47,232 nucleotides of DNA from a virus (IMGVR_UViG_3300007363_000030:1-47232); one strand, 5' to 3'; positions 1 through 9,355 are shown, counted from the first letter of the stretch. The notes: generated from the sequence alone by a model not told the origin. Numbers and translations are program-made.

Positions 1-1
1 G

Positions 2-130
2 GGGCAGAATGACCAGCAACTTATGGTAGGGGCTAAAAACCCCTATAAAGTGGCTTTAATGGATGATTTGGCACCTTCCATAGAAAGACAATGCTTGACT
101 TTCACAGACTTCTGTGATATGATTGTTTAA
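2..130 (+). CDS. C-terminal end of an unidentified protein (partial)
   Basis: An open frame enters from the left edge and stops with TAA at 128-130, leaving about 42 residues that end in TDFCDMIV. I see no motif that identifies it. The stop lies just upstream of the next gene's ribosome binding site, so it probably belongs to the same rightward block as the replication genes. The start is outside the window. Confidence 0.55.
   Translation, partial: GQNDQQLMVGAKNPYKVALMDDLAPSIERQCLTFTDFCDMIV
95..123 (+). promoter_or_regulatory. Candidate sigma70-type promoter
   Basis: TTGACT (95-100) and TATGAT (118-123) are separated by exactly 17 bases. The pair lies inside the end of the partial upstream gene and would start a transcript about 20 bases before the gene at 152, which has its own ribosome binding site. 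This is seen by eye only; the -35 and -10 each differ from consensus by one base. Confidence 0.45.
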
Positions 131-151
131 AACACATAGGAGAAAATATAA

Positions 152-358
152 ATGGAAAATGAGAATACTAAAGTTTCTGTAACATTGGGTTATACCCTCA
201 ACCTTGGAAATTTTCAATCCTTGAGACTGGATCTTGGGGTTGTAGATTCAAAGCGTGATGGAGAGAATACTAACGATGCTTTTGAAAGAGTCTACAAGTT
301 TGTAGAAGATAAACTAACTGAAAAAATTGCTGAAGCAAAGTCTGAGTTAGAAGAGTAG
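152..358 (+). CDS. Hypothetical 68-aa acidic protein
   Basis: Small soluble protein of 68 residues. The N-terminal half is beta-like (SVTLGYTLNLGNFQSL) and the C-terminal half is a charged helix (FVEDKLTEKIAEAK). An AGGAGAAAA ribosome binding site at 138-146 supports the ATG start. The pattern resembles small phage proteins that accompany replication genes, but I do not recognise a family. It is separated by two bases from the next gene and heads the replication cluster. Confidence 0.7.
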   Translation: MENENTKVSVTLGYTLNLGNFQSLRLDLGVVDSKRDGENTNDAFERVYKFVEDKLTEKIAEAKSELEE

Positions 359-360
359 TA

Positions 361-669
361 ATGGCTGAGCGCAAAGACCGCATGGCTTTGCTTAGTCGTT
401 ATAGCAAATTATATACTCAGCGATATGAGCAGAAGCCATCTCTCAATTTAAACGTAGAGCAATGGGCTGCAGATGCATTGATTGAATCATATGGATTGCC
501 AGCATGTTATGATTTGTTATCCTATTATTTTGAAATTGCAAATGAACCAAATTGGAAGTATTACGTCAATTATGCAGATGCTATAATTGAAAAACGAAAT
601 CAAATAGAACAAGACAAAAGAGAACGAGAAGAGAGACGAGCAATGGCTAGGAAGTGGTTAAGTGAATAA
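361..669 (+). CDS. Hypothetical helical protein upstream of helicase
   Basis: A 102-residue, almost entirely helical protein rich in Tyr and Arg, ending in a highly charged helix (residues ~75-100, many E/R/K). It overlaps the helicase start by 8 bases, so the two are translationally coupled. Position and size would suit a helicase loader or replication accessory protein, but no loader motif (such as a Walker box) is present. That role is only a positional guess. Confidence 0.65.
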   Translation: MAERKDRMALLSRYSKLYTQRYEQKPSLNLNVEQWAADALIESYGLPACYDLLSYYFEIANEPNWKYYVNYADAIIEKRNQIEQDKREREERRAMARKWLSE

Positions 670-1879
670 TACTGAGAATAAACTTATTACCGCTGTACTT
701 GAAGATAGACAGGTTCACGTACTCTTACAAGCAAATGTTGACAACATCCTAAGAACTCATGGAGACATTTGGAACTTTATACGAAACTATTCTGAACACA
801 ATGGATCCGTTCCACCACTATCCCTTGTTGTTGAAAAGTTTAGAGACTTTACACCTTCTACTGGAGTAGGAGCAACAAAGCATCACCTAGATGAATTGCA
901 GGCAGAGTATTTAACAGATAGTCTTAAAGATATTCTTAGGGCTACTGCAACAGAGGTACAGAGTGGCCAAGGTCCTGCAGCACTTGAAACACTGATTCAG
1001 AAAACTTCAGAATTAAAAAAGAACACTGCTGCAATTCGTGATATCGATGTTACGGATTTAGATTCAGCAGTTGCATATTATGAACAAGTAAAGAAGCAAC
1101 AAGAATTAGGTTCTGTTGGAATTAAAACTGGTTTACCAGGATTTGATAATTATCTTCCAGCAGGAATCATGCCAGGACAGTTGGGTGTCTTCCTAGCATA
1201 TCCTGGTATTGGTAAGTCTTGGCTTTCTTTGTACTTTGCTGTACAAGCATGGAAGCAAGGCAAATCCCCATTAGTCATTTCATTGGAAATGAGTGAGACA
1301 GAAGTTCGTAACCGTGTATTTACAATTATGGGCGAAGGTCTTTGGTCACATAGAAAACTCAGTTCTGGACAGGTTGAGATTGACATGCTTAAGAAGTGGC
1401 ATGGAGATCGTCTTGTTGGAAAACCCGAATTTCATATTATCTCTAATGACTCTGGTGGAGATGTAACTCCATCTGTCCTGCGTGGAAAGATTGATCAGTA
1501 CAAACCAGACTTTATTATTGTTGACTACCTACAACTCATGAGTCCAAATCAAAAGTCTGACAATGAGACGGTACGTATGAAGAACCTCTCTCGTGAATTA
1601 AAGTTAATGGCAATTGCAGAAGAAGTACCAATTATTGCAATCTCATCTGCTACTCCAGATGACGTTACTAAACTCGATACCGTTCCAACATTGGGTCAAA
1701 CTGCTTGGTCTAGACAGATCGCATATGATGCTGACTGGGTTATGGCACTTGGTCGTGGAGCCAATAGCGACATTATTGAATGTGTATTTAGAAAGAATAG
1801 AAATGGTTTTATGGGTGAATTCTTGGTTGAAGTAGACTTTGACAGAGGACATTATAGATATAAAGACTTTGAGAATTGA
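662..1879 (+). CDS. DnaB-family replicative DNA helicase
   Basis: A 405-residue RecA-fold helicase that would unwind the phage replication fork. After a divergent helical N-terminal region (1-150) come Walker A YPGIGKS (about 180-186), the DnaB-typical LEMSE segment (about 208), Walker B FIIVDYLQLM (about 285-294) and the arginine-rich RKNRNG motif near 380. It is slightly shorter than bacterial DnaB (about 450-470) with a reduced N-terminal domain. The start is GTG, overlapping the preceding gene by 8 bases. Primase, SSB and polymerase follow, giving a complete replisome cluster. Confidence 0.95.
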   Translation: MNNTENKLITAVLEDRQVHVLLQANVDNILRTHGDIWNFIRNYSEHNGSVPPLSLVVEKFRDFTPSTGVGATKHHLDELQAEYLTDSLKDILRATATEVQSGQGPAALETLIQKTSELKKNTAAIRDIDVTDLDSAVAYYEQVKKQQELGSVGIKTGLPGFDNYLPAGIMPGQLGVFLAYPGIGKSWLSLYFAVQAWKQGKSPLVISLEMSETEVRNRVFTIMGEGLWSHRKLSSGQVEIDMLKKWHGDRLVGKPEFHIISNDSGGDVTPSVLRGKIDQYKPDFIIVDYLQLMSPNQKSDNETVRMKNLSRELKLMAIAEEVPIIAISSATPDDVTKLDTVPTLGQTAWSRQIAYDADWVMALGRGANSDIIECVFRKNRNGFMGEFLVEVDFDRGHYRYKDFEN

Positions 1880-1888
1880 GATAGCAGA

Positions 1889-1894
1889 TATAAT
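1889..1894 (+). promoter_or_regulatory. Promoter -10 box (leaderless) for gene at 1902
   Basis: TATAAT ends 7 bases before the ATG at 1902 and no ribosome binding site precedes that ATG. Transcription would start at or next to the start codon, giving a leaderless message. No clear -35 is visible. Confidence 0.5.
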
Positions 1895-1901
1895 ATGATA
1901 C

Positions 1902-2246
1902 ATGGCAACTTTTCATCACAAACCATTGAAGAAGTTCAATCTCAACGGAATGATCAGCGACGAGGCTGTAATCTGGAGATTGAAGGAGGAGTATATCCGC
2001 CTTCTGGTTACAGAAATGCGATTGGCAGGTTATGTACCAAGACTTGACATCGTGCCAGATTTTACGGTAGACTATAACGAAAAGAAAAAATTTTTTGAAT
2101 TTGAATTAACATTATACGGAGTATACATAGGAAGAAGACAGAGCGAATGGATAATAGGACTAGACGAACACAAAGCAATACCTACACCAAAGAACAAATT
2201 AAAAGAGTTCTCACAGGTTCGGGAATCACAATCGAATCAGAAGTAG
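1902..2246 (+). CDS. Hypothetical 114-aa protein
   Basis: A 114-residue protein with a basic N-terminus and a central beta-rich segment (FFEFELTLYGVYIG). Its C-terminal third is encoded by 100 bases that also encode the primase N-terminus in another frame. I recognise no family. The ATG sits 7 bases after a TATAAT box, which supports this start as a leaderless one. The long overlap with the primase is unusual even for this compact genome, so the C-terminal part may be under little constraint. Confidence 0.65.
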   Translation: MATFHHKPLKKFNLNGMISDEAVIWRLKEEYIRLLVTEMRLAGYVPRLDIVPDFTVDYNEKKKFFEFELTLYGVYIGRRQSEWIIGLDEHKAIPTPKNKLKEFSQVRESQSNQK

Positions 2247-3091
2247 ATTCTGATTATATTATCTTTTGTCCATTTCATTCTAATACAAGAACTCCTGCTG
2301 GCGAAGTGCATAAAAGCGATGGAACATTTTTTTGTTTTTCTTGTCAGAAAGTCGCAGATTTAGTAGAACTTGTTATGCACACGTCTGGTCGCACTTATTT
2401 TGAATCTATTCGTTTTATCAAAGGTAAAGAATCTGAATCTAATTTAGAAAAAGATATTAACCAAGCACTTTATGTTAAACCAGATTTTATCCAGTTTGAT
2501 GAGATATTGATTAAAAGATTAAATTCTCAGGCAATGGAATCTCCAAGAGCAAAAAGATATTTTTCAGGCAGACTAATTACCGAACAGTCAATGAAAAACT
2601 TTTGGCTTGGATTTTCTGAAAAGCAAGATATGGTCACTGTTCCAGTACATAGCCCAGATGGAATGATTATTGGTTTTGTTGCACGAACCATCGAAGGTAA
2701 AGAATTTAAAAATACCCCAGGATTACCAAAATCAAAAACTTTATTTAATTTGCATAGAGTAAAAATTGCAGACAAGGTTTATGTGGTTGAATCCTCATTT
2801 GATGCTATTAGATTAGATCAGGTTGGTTTCCCAGCAGTGGCTACTTTGGGTGCAAATGTTTCAAATGCACAAATAGAATTGCTTCAAAAATACTTCAATA
2901 ATATTATTGTTATTGCAGATAATGATGAGGCAGGCGGTAACATGAAAGATCGATTAATTGAAAGATTAGGTTCTCGTGTTAGCGTAATTCAGTTAGATAA
3001 ACAATATAAAGATATAGGCGATATGGACGACACGTCAATTAAACAATTAGAATATCAGTTTGACAAGTCAATACTGTCTATGCTAAACTAA
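2147..3091 (+). CDS. DNA primase with CHC2-type zinc finger and Toprim domain
   Basis: A 314-residue DnaG-like primase that would lay RNA primers for lagging-strand synthesis. The zinc-binding module is Cys41-Pro-Phe-His44 ... Cys63-Phe-Ser-Cys66. The Toprim domain follows, with its acidic glutamate in YVVESSFDA (about 213) and the DxD-like IADNDEAGG (about 257-265). It is compact compared with bacterial DnaG (about 600) and lacks a helicase-binding C-terminal domain, as is common in phage primases. It lies directly downstream of the helicase. Confidence 0.92.
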   Translation: MDNRTRRTQSNTYTKEQIKRVLTGSGITIESEVDSDYIIFCPFHSNTRTPAGEVHKSDGTFFCFSCQKVADLVELVMHTSGRTYFESIRFIKGKESESNLEKDINQALYVKPDFIQFDEILIKRLNSQAMESPRAKRYFSGRLITEQSMKNFWLGFSEKQDMVTVPVHSPDGMIIGFVARTIEGKEFKNTPGLPKSKTLFNLHRVKIADKVYVVESSFDAIRLDQVGFPAVATLGANVSNAQIELLQKYFNNIIVIADNDEAGGNMKDRLIERLGSRVSVIQLDKQYKDIGDMDDTSIKQLEYQFDKSILSMLN

Positions 3092-3112
3092 GATAACAAA
3101 CAAGGAGAAAAA

Positions 3113-3766
3113 ATGAGCGTAATTAAAGGACTCAAAGATATCAATGCCTTGCTCGACAAGCCAAAGTATGAAGGTACTGGACAAAAGGTTCGTTGGGTAA
3201 AGTTGGCTGATGGACAATCAGCAAAAATCCGATTCGTAGAAGAACTAGATTCGGACTCAGCAAACTATGCAGAGAGCCGTGGTTTATCTGTAGTAGTTGC
3301 AGAACACACTAATCCAAAAGATTATAAGCGTAAGGCTGCATGCACAATGGAAACAGAAGGTCGTTGTTTCGGTTGTGAAATGGCCAAGAAGGAACCGAAG
3401 TCTGGCTGGAGAGCACGTCTTCGTTTCTACTGCAATGTTTTGATTAATGATGGTCTTGAAGATCCATATATTGCTGTATGGTCTCAAGGCATTAGCAAGC
3501 AATCAGCATTTAATAATATTCGTGAATACGCACTTGACACAGGTAGCGTATCAAACCTTGAATGGAAGTTAAAGCGTAATGGTCAGGGTACTGAAACCAA
3601 TTACACACTTCTTCCTACCAAGCCAGATTCAGAACCATTTAAGTGGGATGGTCTTGAATTCTTCAACCTAGAAAAGGTTGTTCGTGAGGTTCCATATCCA
3701 GAACAAGAATCATTCTATTTTGGATTTGACACACCTTCTGTTACTAGTACAAATATCGACTGGTAA
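3113..3766 (+). CDS. gp32-like single-stranded DNA-binding protein with zinc site
   Basis: A 217-residue protein. His65-x11-Cys77-x7-Cys85-x2-Cys88 closely matches the zinc ligand spacing of T4 gp32 (His, then three Cys, the last two as CxxC). The N-terminus LKDINALLDKPKY resembles the cooperativity region of such proteins. It would coat single-stranded DNA during replication and recombination. The long acidic tail of gp32 is missing. An AAGGAGAAAA ribosome binding site precedes the ATG, and the gene sits between primase and polymerase, as expected for an SSB. Confidence 0.85.
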   Translation: MSVIKGLKDINALLDKPKYEGTGQKVRWVKLADGQSAKIRFVEELDSDSANYAESRGLSVVVAEHTNPKDYKRKAACTMETEGRCFGCEMAKKEPKSGWRARLRFYCNVLINDGLEDPYIAVWSQGISKQSAFNNIREYALDTGSVSNLEWKLKRNGQGTETNYTLLPTKPDSEPFKWDGLEFFNLEKVVREVPYPEQESFYFGFDTPSVTSTNIDW

Positions 3767-3769
3767 TAG

Positions 3770-6700
3770 ATGTCTTACGTAGGCTTACACGTACACACCC
3801 ATTACTCGTTATTTGACGGGATTGCTACTCCAGAAGAATACGTGAACCGTGCAGTTGAGTTAGGGATGCCAGCATTGGCAATCACTGACCACGGTACTTT
3901 ATCTGGGCATAGGGAACTGCACCGTATTGCAAAAGCAAAGGGTATTAAGCCTATTCTCGGCGTAGAAGGCTATATGTGTTCTGATAGATTTGACACTAGA
4001 GATAAGTCTGAAAGAGATGGAGATCTAGATCTAGTCTATAACCATATAGTCCTTCTCGCCAAAAATAAAATTGGTTTGGAAAACCTAAACAAGATTAATG
4101 AGATTGCGTGGACAGAAGGATATTTCAAAAAGCCACGATTTGATTTTGAAACTTTAGAAAAATATTCAGAAGGCATTATTGTTACATCTGCTTGCCCAAG
4201 CAGTGTTTTGGTTAAGGCTTTGGAAAATAGTGAATTTGCTATAACCAAAAAATATATTGAATGGTTTAAAAAAGTATTTAAGGATGACTATTATATTGAG
4301 GTCATGCCACACAATGAGTCAGAAATCAACAAGCAACTGATTGCTCTGGCAGATGAGTATAAGATTAAGGTTGTTGTTACTCCAGACTGCCACCACAGCA
4401 CAACAGATCAAAAAGAAATTCAAGAGTTTAAATTACTCTTAAATACACATGTCAAGATTGACAAAGAACACACTTTTGAAAAGTCCAAAAAGCATACCAA
4501 CATGATGAAGCGTTTAGATTATTTGTATGGTGCTGACAGAGACATAACTTTTAATAAGTTTGATATTCATTTACTATCATACGAAGAAATAAAGGCTGCA
4601 ATGGAAAAGCAGGGTATCGATAGACCAGATATTTATGCTAACACATTAGAGATTGCTAATAAGGTAGAGGATTACGATATACAAGAAGGCTTAAATCTTT
4701 TACCAGTTCAGTATAAGAATCCAGACAGAGAACTTGCAGAACTTGCTTTTGCTGGGCTTGAAGAAAAAAGATTAAACTCAAACTGGCTTGGTAACGATAT
4801 ATACGAACAAAGACTAGAAGAAGAGTTATCAGTTATTCGTGATAAAAAATTTGCTCCATACTTTCTTGTTGTAAGAAACATGATTAACTGGGCAAAGAAA
4901 GAAGGAATCATGGTAGGTCCAGGTCGTGGATCTGCTGCTGGTTCGTTGCTCTGCTACACACTTGGTATTACGGACATAGATCCTATTGAGCATGGACTTT
5001 TGTTCTTCCGTTTTATTAACCCAGAGCGTAATGACTTTCCAGATATCGATACAGATATTCAGGATTCTCGTCGTGAAGAAGTTAAAGATTATTTAGTTAG
5101 ACAGTATCGACACGTTGCTTCTATTGCAACATTTCTTTCTTTTAAAGATAAGGGTGTTGTTCGAGATGTTGCACGTGTATTGAATATTCCACTACCAGAT
5201 GTAAACAAAGTTTTAAAGTTAGTAGATAGTTGGGATGATTTCTGTAGTTCAAAAACAACGGAATGGTTTAGAGATAAATATCCAGAGGTGGAGGTATATG
5301 GTGAACAATTACGTGGTCGTATTAGAGGTACTGGCATTCACGCTGCTGGCGTTGTCACTAGCAAAGATCCTATTTTTAAATACGCACCAATGGAGACACG
5401 TAATTCTCCTGGTAGCGATGACCGTATTCCTGTCGTTGCTGTGGATATGGAAGAGGCTGAAAAGATTGGTCTCATCAAAATCGATGCACTTGGACTTAAA
5501 ACCTTAAGTGTATTAAAAGATACATTAAATATTATTGAAGAAAGAGAAGGTAAAAAGATAGACCTTCTTTCTATTGATATGGATGATAAAAATGTTTATC
5601 AAATGCTTTCAGATGGATATACCAAAGGCGTATTCCAGTGTGAAGCAACACCATACACCAACTTACTCATTAAAATGGGTGTAAAGAATTTGGCAGAACT
5701 TGCTGCATCAAATGCTCTGGTACGTCCAGGTGCAATGAATACAATTGGAAAAGATTATATTGAACGCAAGCATGGTCGTCAAAACATTGACTATAAACAT
5801 CAGGTATTAAAAGAGTTTACAGAAGATACCTATGGTTGTATTTTATATCAAGAACAGGTTATGCAGGCATGCGTTGAACTTGGTGGTATGTCAATGTCAG
5901 AAGCAGATAAAGTTAGAAAGATTATTGGAAAGAAGAAAGATGCAAAAGAATTTAACGCCTTCCAAGATCGTTTCGTTACTGGTGCTAGTAAGTATATTAG
6001 TCCTAATAACGCTCTTGACCTATGGCATGATTTCGAAGCCCACGCAGGATATTCTTTTAACAAGTCACATGCAGTGGCCTACTCAACCCTCTCCTATTGG
6101 ACAGCATGGTTGAAATATTACTATCCACTTGAGTTTATGTACTCAATACTAAAGAACGAAAAGGATAAAGATGCGAGGACTGAATATCTTATTGAAGCAA
6201 AGAGAATGGGGATCAGCATTAAACTACCTCATATTAATGATTCAGATATTGATTTTAAAATTGAGGGTAAGGGTATACGATTTGGTCTTTCTGGTATTAA
6301 GTACATATCAGATAAAATTGCTGAGAGGTATATCTCTGCTAGGCCTTTCAATTCGTATTCTGAACTTGAGGAGTTTACTTTTACTAAGGGAAACGGAGTT
6401 AACAGCCGTGCTCTTCAAGCATTACGTGTTGTCGGTGCAGCAACATTTAGTGACAACCCAAGAAATGACGAAGAGATTAAAGAAAACCTCTACGAATATT
6501 TAAACTTACCAGAATTTAATTTGACAGTTCCATCTCACTATCATGCATTTATTACACCTGTAGAAGATTATGAAGAAAAGGGATCTTTTATTATGATGGG
6601 CATGATAAAAGGAATTAAGAGAGCAAAGGGATGGTCAAGAGTTGAACTGCTAGATAAAACTGGTAGCACTGGTATTTTTGATGATGAGCAGACAACTATT

Positions 6701-7054
6701 GAAGCAGGCAAGACGTATATCTTACTTGCTAATGACAACAGGGTTGTTTCTGCAGTACCAATTGAAGAAATTAAAACATCTGACAATGCATTAATTAAGT
6801 TTTTAAATTATAGAATGTTGCCATATAAAGATGAAGAGATGTTCGTGGTATCATTTAAACCACGTGTTACAAAAACTGGCAAGAAGATGGCATCCCTCAC
6901 AGTTGCGGATGCATCTAGAGACTTACATTCTGTTACTGTATTTCCTACCGCATTTGCTAAAGCATATATGAAAATACAAGAAGGAAATGTTTATAAGTTT
7001 GATTTTGGCAAGACAAAAGATGGAACGGTTATATTGGAGGATATAAATGCTTGA
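3770..7054 (+). CDS. dnaE-like: C-family DNA polymerase III alpha-like subunit (DnaE-type)
   Basis: A 1094-residue replicative polymerase. Residues 1-210 form a PHP domain with metal ligands in HVHTHYS (7-13), TDHG (about 40) and TPDCHH (about 205). The polymerase core contains GPGRGSAAGS (about 383) and the catalytic aspartates in PDIDTDI (about 424-430). A helix-hairpin-helix/OB-like C-terminus follows. There is no DnaQ-like insertion, so any proofreading would have to come from the PHP domain, whose metal-binding residues look intact. Immediately downstream of the SSB gene, it would be the phage replicase. Confidence 0.95.
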   Translation: MSYVGLHVHTHYSLFDGIATPEEYVNRAVELGMPALAITDHGTLSGHRELHRIAKAKGIKPILGVEGYMCSDRFDTRDKSERDGDLDLVYNHIVLLAKNKIGLENLNKINEIAWTEGYFKKPRFDFETLEKYSEGIIVTSACPSSVLVKALENSEFAITKKYIEWFKKVFKDDYYIEVMPHNESEINKQLIALADEYKIKVVVTPDCHHSTTDQKEIQEFKLLLNTHVKIDKEHTFEKSKKHTNMMKRLDYLYGADRDITFNKFDIHLLSYEEIKAAMEKQGIDRPDIYANTLEIANKVEDYDIQEGLNLLPVQYKNPDRELAELAFAGLEEKRLNSNWLGNDIYEQRLEEELSVIRDKKFAPYFLVVRNMINWAKKEGIMVGPGRGSAAGSLLCYTLGITDIDPIEHGLLFFRFINPERNDFPDIDTDIQDSRREEVKDYLVRQYRHVASIATFLSFKDKGVVRDVARVLNIPLPDVNKVLKLVDSWDDFCSSKTTEWFRDKYPEVEVYGEQLRGRIRGTGIHAAGVVTSKDPIFKYAPMETRNSPGSDDRIPVVAVDMEEAEKIGLIKIDALGLKTLSVLKDTLNIIEEREGKKIDLLSIDMDDKNVYQMLSDGYTKGVFQCEATPYTNLLIKMGVKNLAELAASNALVRPGAMNTIGKDYIERKHGRQNIDYKHQVLKEFTEDTYGCILYQEQVMQACVELGGMSMSEADKVRKIIGKKKDAKEFNAFQDRFVTGASKYISPNNALDLWHDFEAHAGYSFNKSHAVAYSTLSYWTAWLKYYYPLEFMYSILKNEKDKDARTEYLIEAKRMGISIKLPHINDSDIDFKIEGKGIRFGLSGIKYISDKIAERYISARPFNSYSELEEFTFTKGNGVNSRALQALRVVGAATFSDNPRNDEEIKENLYEYLNLPEFNLTVPSHYHAFITPVEDYEEKGSFIMMGMIKGIKRAKGWSRVELLDKTGSTGIFDDEQTTIEAGKTYILLANDNRVVSAVPIEEIKTSDNALIKFLNYRMLPYKDEEMFVVSFKPRVTKTGKKMASLTVADASRDLHSVTVFPTAFAKAYMKIQEGNVYKFDFGKTKDGTVILEDINA

Positions 7055-7364
7055 TGATTTAGCAGAACAATTACACGAAACGGCAGTAGCAAAAGGTTTT
7101 TGGCCTAATGAAACTGATGATATTTTTATTGCAAAACAATGTATGATGATTGTATCAGAGGTCACAGAACTTATGGAAGCAATTCGTAAGGACAAGGGAG
7201 AAGAAGAGATTGCAATGGAAACTGCAGATATCTTTATTCGTACACTAGATCTATATGCTGGTCTTGTACAGGCAGGGTATACCACAGTCTCCCTTGACTA
7301 TGCTTTACAGGAAAAGGCTAACATTAATAAAGATCGTCCACAGAAGCATGGGGTAAGATTCTAA
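7047..7364 (+). CDS. MazG-like nucleoside triphosphate pyrophosphohydrolase
   Basis: A 105-residue all-alpha protein with the MazG metal-binding pattern ExxE...ExxD: Glu38/Glu41 in SEVTELMEAI and Glu58/Asp61 in METADIFIRTL. Members hydrolyse (d)NTPs to monophosphates. In phages they are thought to adjust nucleotide pools or lower ppGpp-type signalling. It overlaps the polymerase end by 8 bases and the RecA start by one base, placing it inside the replication operon. Substrate cannot be told from sequence. Confidence 0.85.
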   Translation: MLDDLAEQLHETAVAKGFWPNETDDIFIAKQCMMIVSEVTELMEAIRKDKGEEEIAMETADIFIRTLDLYAGLVQAGYTTVSLDYALQEKANINKDRPQKHGVRF

Positions 7365-8374
7365 TGTCAGTAACAGTAGAAGAAGTACTAGCAAACTTAA
7401 ATCCTAAGTTACGTAAAAATATTCTTGTAGGCGATGCTGTGCCTAAGACAGAGTTTGCTGCCACACCAAGTTTTGGACTAAATCGTGCTTTGGGTGGTGG
7501 CTTACCGTATGGAAGGCAGGTACTTATCTGGGGATCTAAATCATCTGCCAAGTCCTCACTCTGTCTACAAATGATTGCACAGGCCCAACAGGAGGATAAG
7601 ATTTGTGCATGGATCGATGCAGAGATGTCTTATGATAAGACTTGGGCTGAAAGATTAGGCGTAGATACTACTAAACTGATTTATTCTCAAGCAAGAACAA
7701 TTAATGAGATGGTAGATGTGGGTGTACAATTGATGGAGGCTGGGGTTGATATGATTGTCGTTGACTCAATTACATCTCTACTTCCAGCAATCTATTTTGA
7801 AAAGGATTCTGATGAACTCAAGCAACTGGAGAATACCAAGCAAATTGGAGCGGAATCTAGAGACTTTAGCAATGCATGGAAAATGCTTAACTATGCTAAC
7901 AATAAAGTTAAGCCTACTTTGCTTGTCCTTATTAGCCAGTCTCGCAATAATATTAATGCTATGTATACTAGCCAGCAGCCTACTGGTGGTCAGGCTACTA
8001 AGTTTTATTCTTCTACGGTTATTAAATTATTTTCGTCAGAATCAGAAAACCAAGCATTGAAGGGAAAAATACATGTTGGTGACAAACTTATTGAAGAAAA
8101 GATTGGTCGCAAAGTTAGATGGGAATTACAGTTTTCGAAAACTTCTCCTGCTTTTCAGTCTGGTGAATATGATTTCTATTTTAGAGGTGATTCTATTGGG
8201 ATTGACACTATCGGCGATCTTTGTGATACTGCTGAATCACTTGGCATAATCAATAGAACTGGAGCATGGTACCAGTTTGATGATGGAACAAAAGTTCAGG
8301 GTAGAGAAGGATTTATTAATCGTGTCAAAGAAGATTTAGATCTTCAGGAACAGATTAAAGGAAAGATCTCATAA
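7364..8374 (+). CDS. RecA/UvsX-like recombinase
   Basis: A 336-residue strand-exchange ATPase. Walker A is GSKSSAKSS (57-65). The typical WIDAEMSYD segment around 87-95 corresponds to RecA's IDAEHALD, and Walker B is MIVVDSITS (about 130). The C-terminus is shorter than in bacterial RecA and the nomenclature between RecA and UvsX is not settled by sequence alone. It would drive recombination-dependent replication and repair, together with the nucleases and resolvase-like genes downstream. TAATG overlap couples it to the MazG gene. Confidence 0.93.
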   Translation: MSVTVEEVLANLNPKLRKNILVGDAVPKTEFAATPSFGLNRALGGGLPYGRQVLIWGSKSSAKSSLCLQMIAQAQQEDKICAWIDAEMSYDKTWAERLGVDTTKLIYSQARTINEMVDVGVQLMEAGVDMIVVDSITSLLPAIYFEKDSDELKQLENTKQIGAESRDFSNAWKMLNYANNKVKPTLLVLISQSRNNINAMYTSQQPTGGQATKFYSSTVIKLFSSESENQALKGKIHVGDKLIEEKIGRKVRWELQFSKTSPAFQSGEYDFYFRGDSIGIDTIGDLCDTAESLGIINRTGAWYQFDDGTKVQGREGFINRVKEDLDLQEQIKGKIS

Positions 8375-8910
8375 TGAAACCATATATTGTAAGAAATGTT
8401 TTATCAGAAGAACAAGTTGCTCTATTAAAATCATTTATTGAAAGAGAGCAGAATTCTCGTGAGACAGTATACCTAGATGATCCAGGATACCTAGAAGGAC
8501 AAAATACTAAAACTGTAGTGCATAAATTTATGGGTCGTTTAGATGTTGAGCAATTAAATATACCAAAATCTATTATGCCTTCTATTCAAAAAATAGCAGA
8601 TGACTTAGATGGCACTAATCATCATTCCATAAAGGCTCATGGAATTATGGCGGTAGAGTATTCTGGAAAATATGGTAGGCCAGTTTTAAGATCACACAAG
8701 GATGGCGGAGATTCATCCTTGATGATTAATTATCAACTAGAATCAAATACCAGTTGGGATTTATGTATAGATGATGAAATTTATACTTTAGGAGATAATG
8801 ATGCGCTAGTAATGGATCCAGTAAGACAGTTGCACTCTAGGGTAGACAAAACTTTTGCAGAGGGTGAATTTCTTAAGATGGTATTTTTTAGATTTGGTTC
8901 AGGTGCTTAG
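8374..8910 (+). CDS. Putative 2OG-Fe(II) oxygenase (subfamily A, paralogue 1)
   Basis: A 178-residue protein with a double-stranded beta-helix look: an HxD iron motif His108-Lys-Asp110, then the shared phrase YQLESN, and a distal His154 after a loop typical of the fold. It shares the LE/DSNxxW signature with the proteins at 9378, 9970 and 32346, so it is one of four close paralogues. The family uses 2-oxoglutarate and O2 to hydroxylate proteins, sugars, lipids or nucleic acids; the substrate here is unknown. The ATG overlaps the recA stop by one base. Confidence 0.72.
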   Translation: MKPYIVRNVLSEEQVALLKSFIEREQNSRETVYLDDPGYLEGQNTKTVVHKFMGRLDVEQLNIPKSIMPSIQKIADDLDGTNHHSIKAHGIMAVEYSGKYGRPVLRSHKDGGDSSLMINYQLESNTSWDLCIDDEIYTLGDNDALVMDPVRQLHSRVDKTFAEGEFLKMVFFRFGSGA

Positions 8911-9092
8911 TGGCATCCTATACAGTTTATTCTGGCAAGTTTGTATGCCACACATGCAAGATGGAAGTACCAACATTAAGACTCTATGCTGATACAAAAG
9001 AGGCAACTTGGATGTGCAAAGAAAAGCATTTGAGCAAAGTTTCTTTTGCAAAAAGAAAGAAAAAGGATTATGAGCGAACAGACGGAGAGTAA
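8910..9092 (+). CDS. Small zinc-finger-like protein
   Basis: A 60-residue basic protein with Cys-x2-Cys near residue 13 (CHTC) and a second cluster CKEKH near residue 36, plausible as one zinc site. The C-terminal third is lysine/arginine rich. The start is GTG and overlaps the preceding TAG by one base. It may bind nucleic acid, but no named family is recognised. Confidence 0.65.
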   Translation: MASYTVYSGKFVCHTCKMEVPTLRLYADTKEATWMCKEKHLSKVSFAKRKKKDYERTDGE

Positions 9093-9354
9093 AAGAATTG
9101 GTGCCAAGCCACATAAAAACTCTGGCAGAAATACTAAAAAAGGTGATGCCACATGGCATAACTTTACTGTAGATTTTAAAGAATACCCAAAAGGATTTAC
9201 AGTAAATAAAGATAATTGGGCCAAGGCCGTTACTGATGCGATTCGGAATGGTAATGATCCAGCAATTTTTGTGGTGCTGGGCGAGGGTAATGCAAAGGTA
9301 AGACTAGCAATTATAGAATTAGAGATGTTAGAACAACTGATTGATGCTGTATAA
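9070..9354 (+). CDS. Small PD-(D/E)XK nuclease, Holliday-junction-resolvase-like
   Basis: A 94-residue protein. KRIGAKPHKNSGR leads into KGDATWHNFTVDFKEYP, giving Asp26, Asp35 and Lys37 in the D...(D/E)xK arrangement of archaeal Hjc-like and phage resolvase-like nucleases. That pattern supports a small endonuclease that would resolve branched replication intermediates. The ATG at 9070, preceded by AAAGG, is preferred over an in-frame ATG at 9046; it overlaps the upstream gene. The assignment rests on motif shape only. Confidence 0.6.
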   Translation: MSEQTESKRIGAKPHKNSGRNTKKGDATWHNFTVDFKEYPKGFTVNKDNWAKAVTDAIRNGNDPAIFVVLGEGNAKVRLAIIELEMLEQLIDAV

Positions 9355-9355
9355 T
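9350..9355 (+). promoter_or_regulatory. Promoter -10 box before gene 9378
   Basis: TGTATAAT ends 22 bases before the ATG at 9378, with an ACTAGGAGAAA ribosome binding site between them. It starts a new transcript at the two-oxygenase pair. No convincing -35 is visible. Confidence 0.45.
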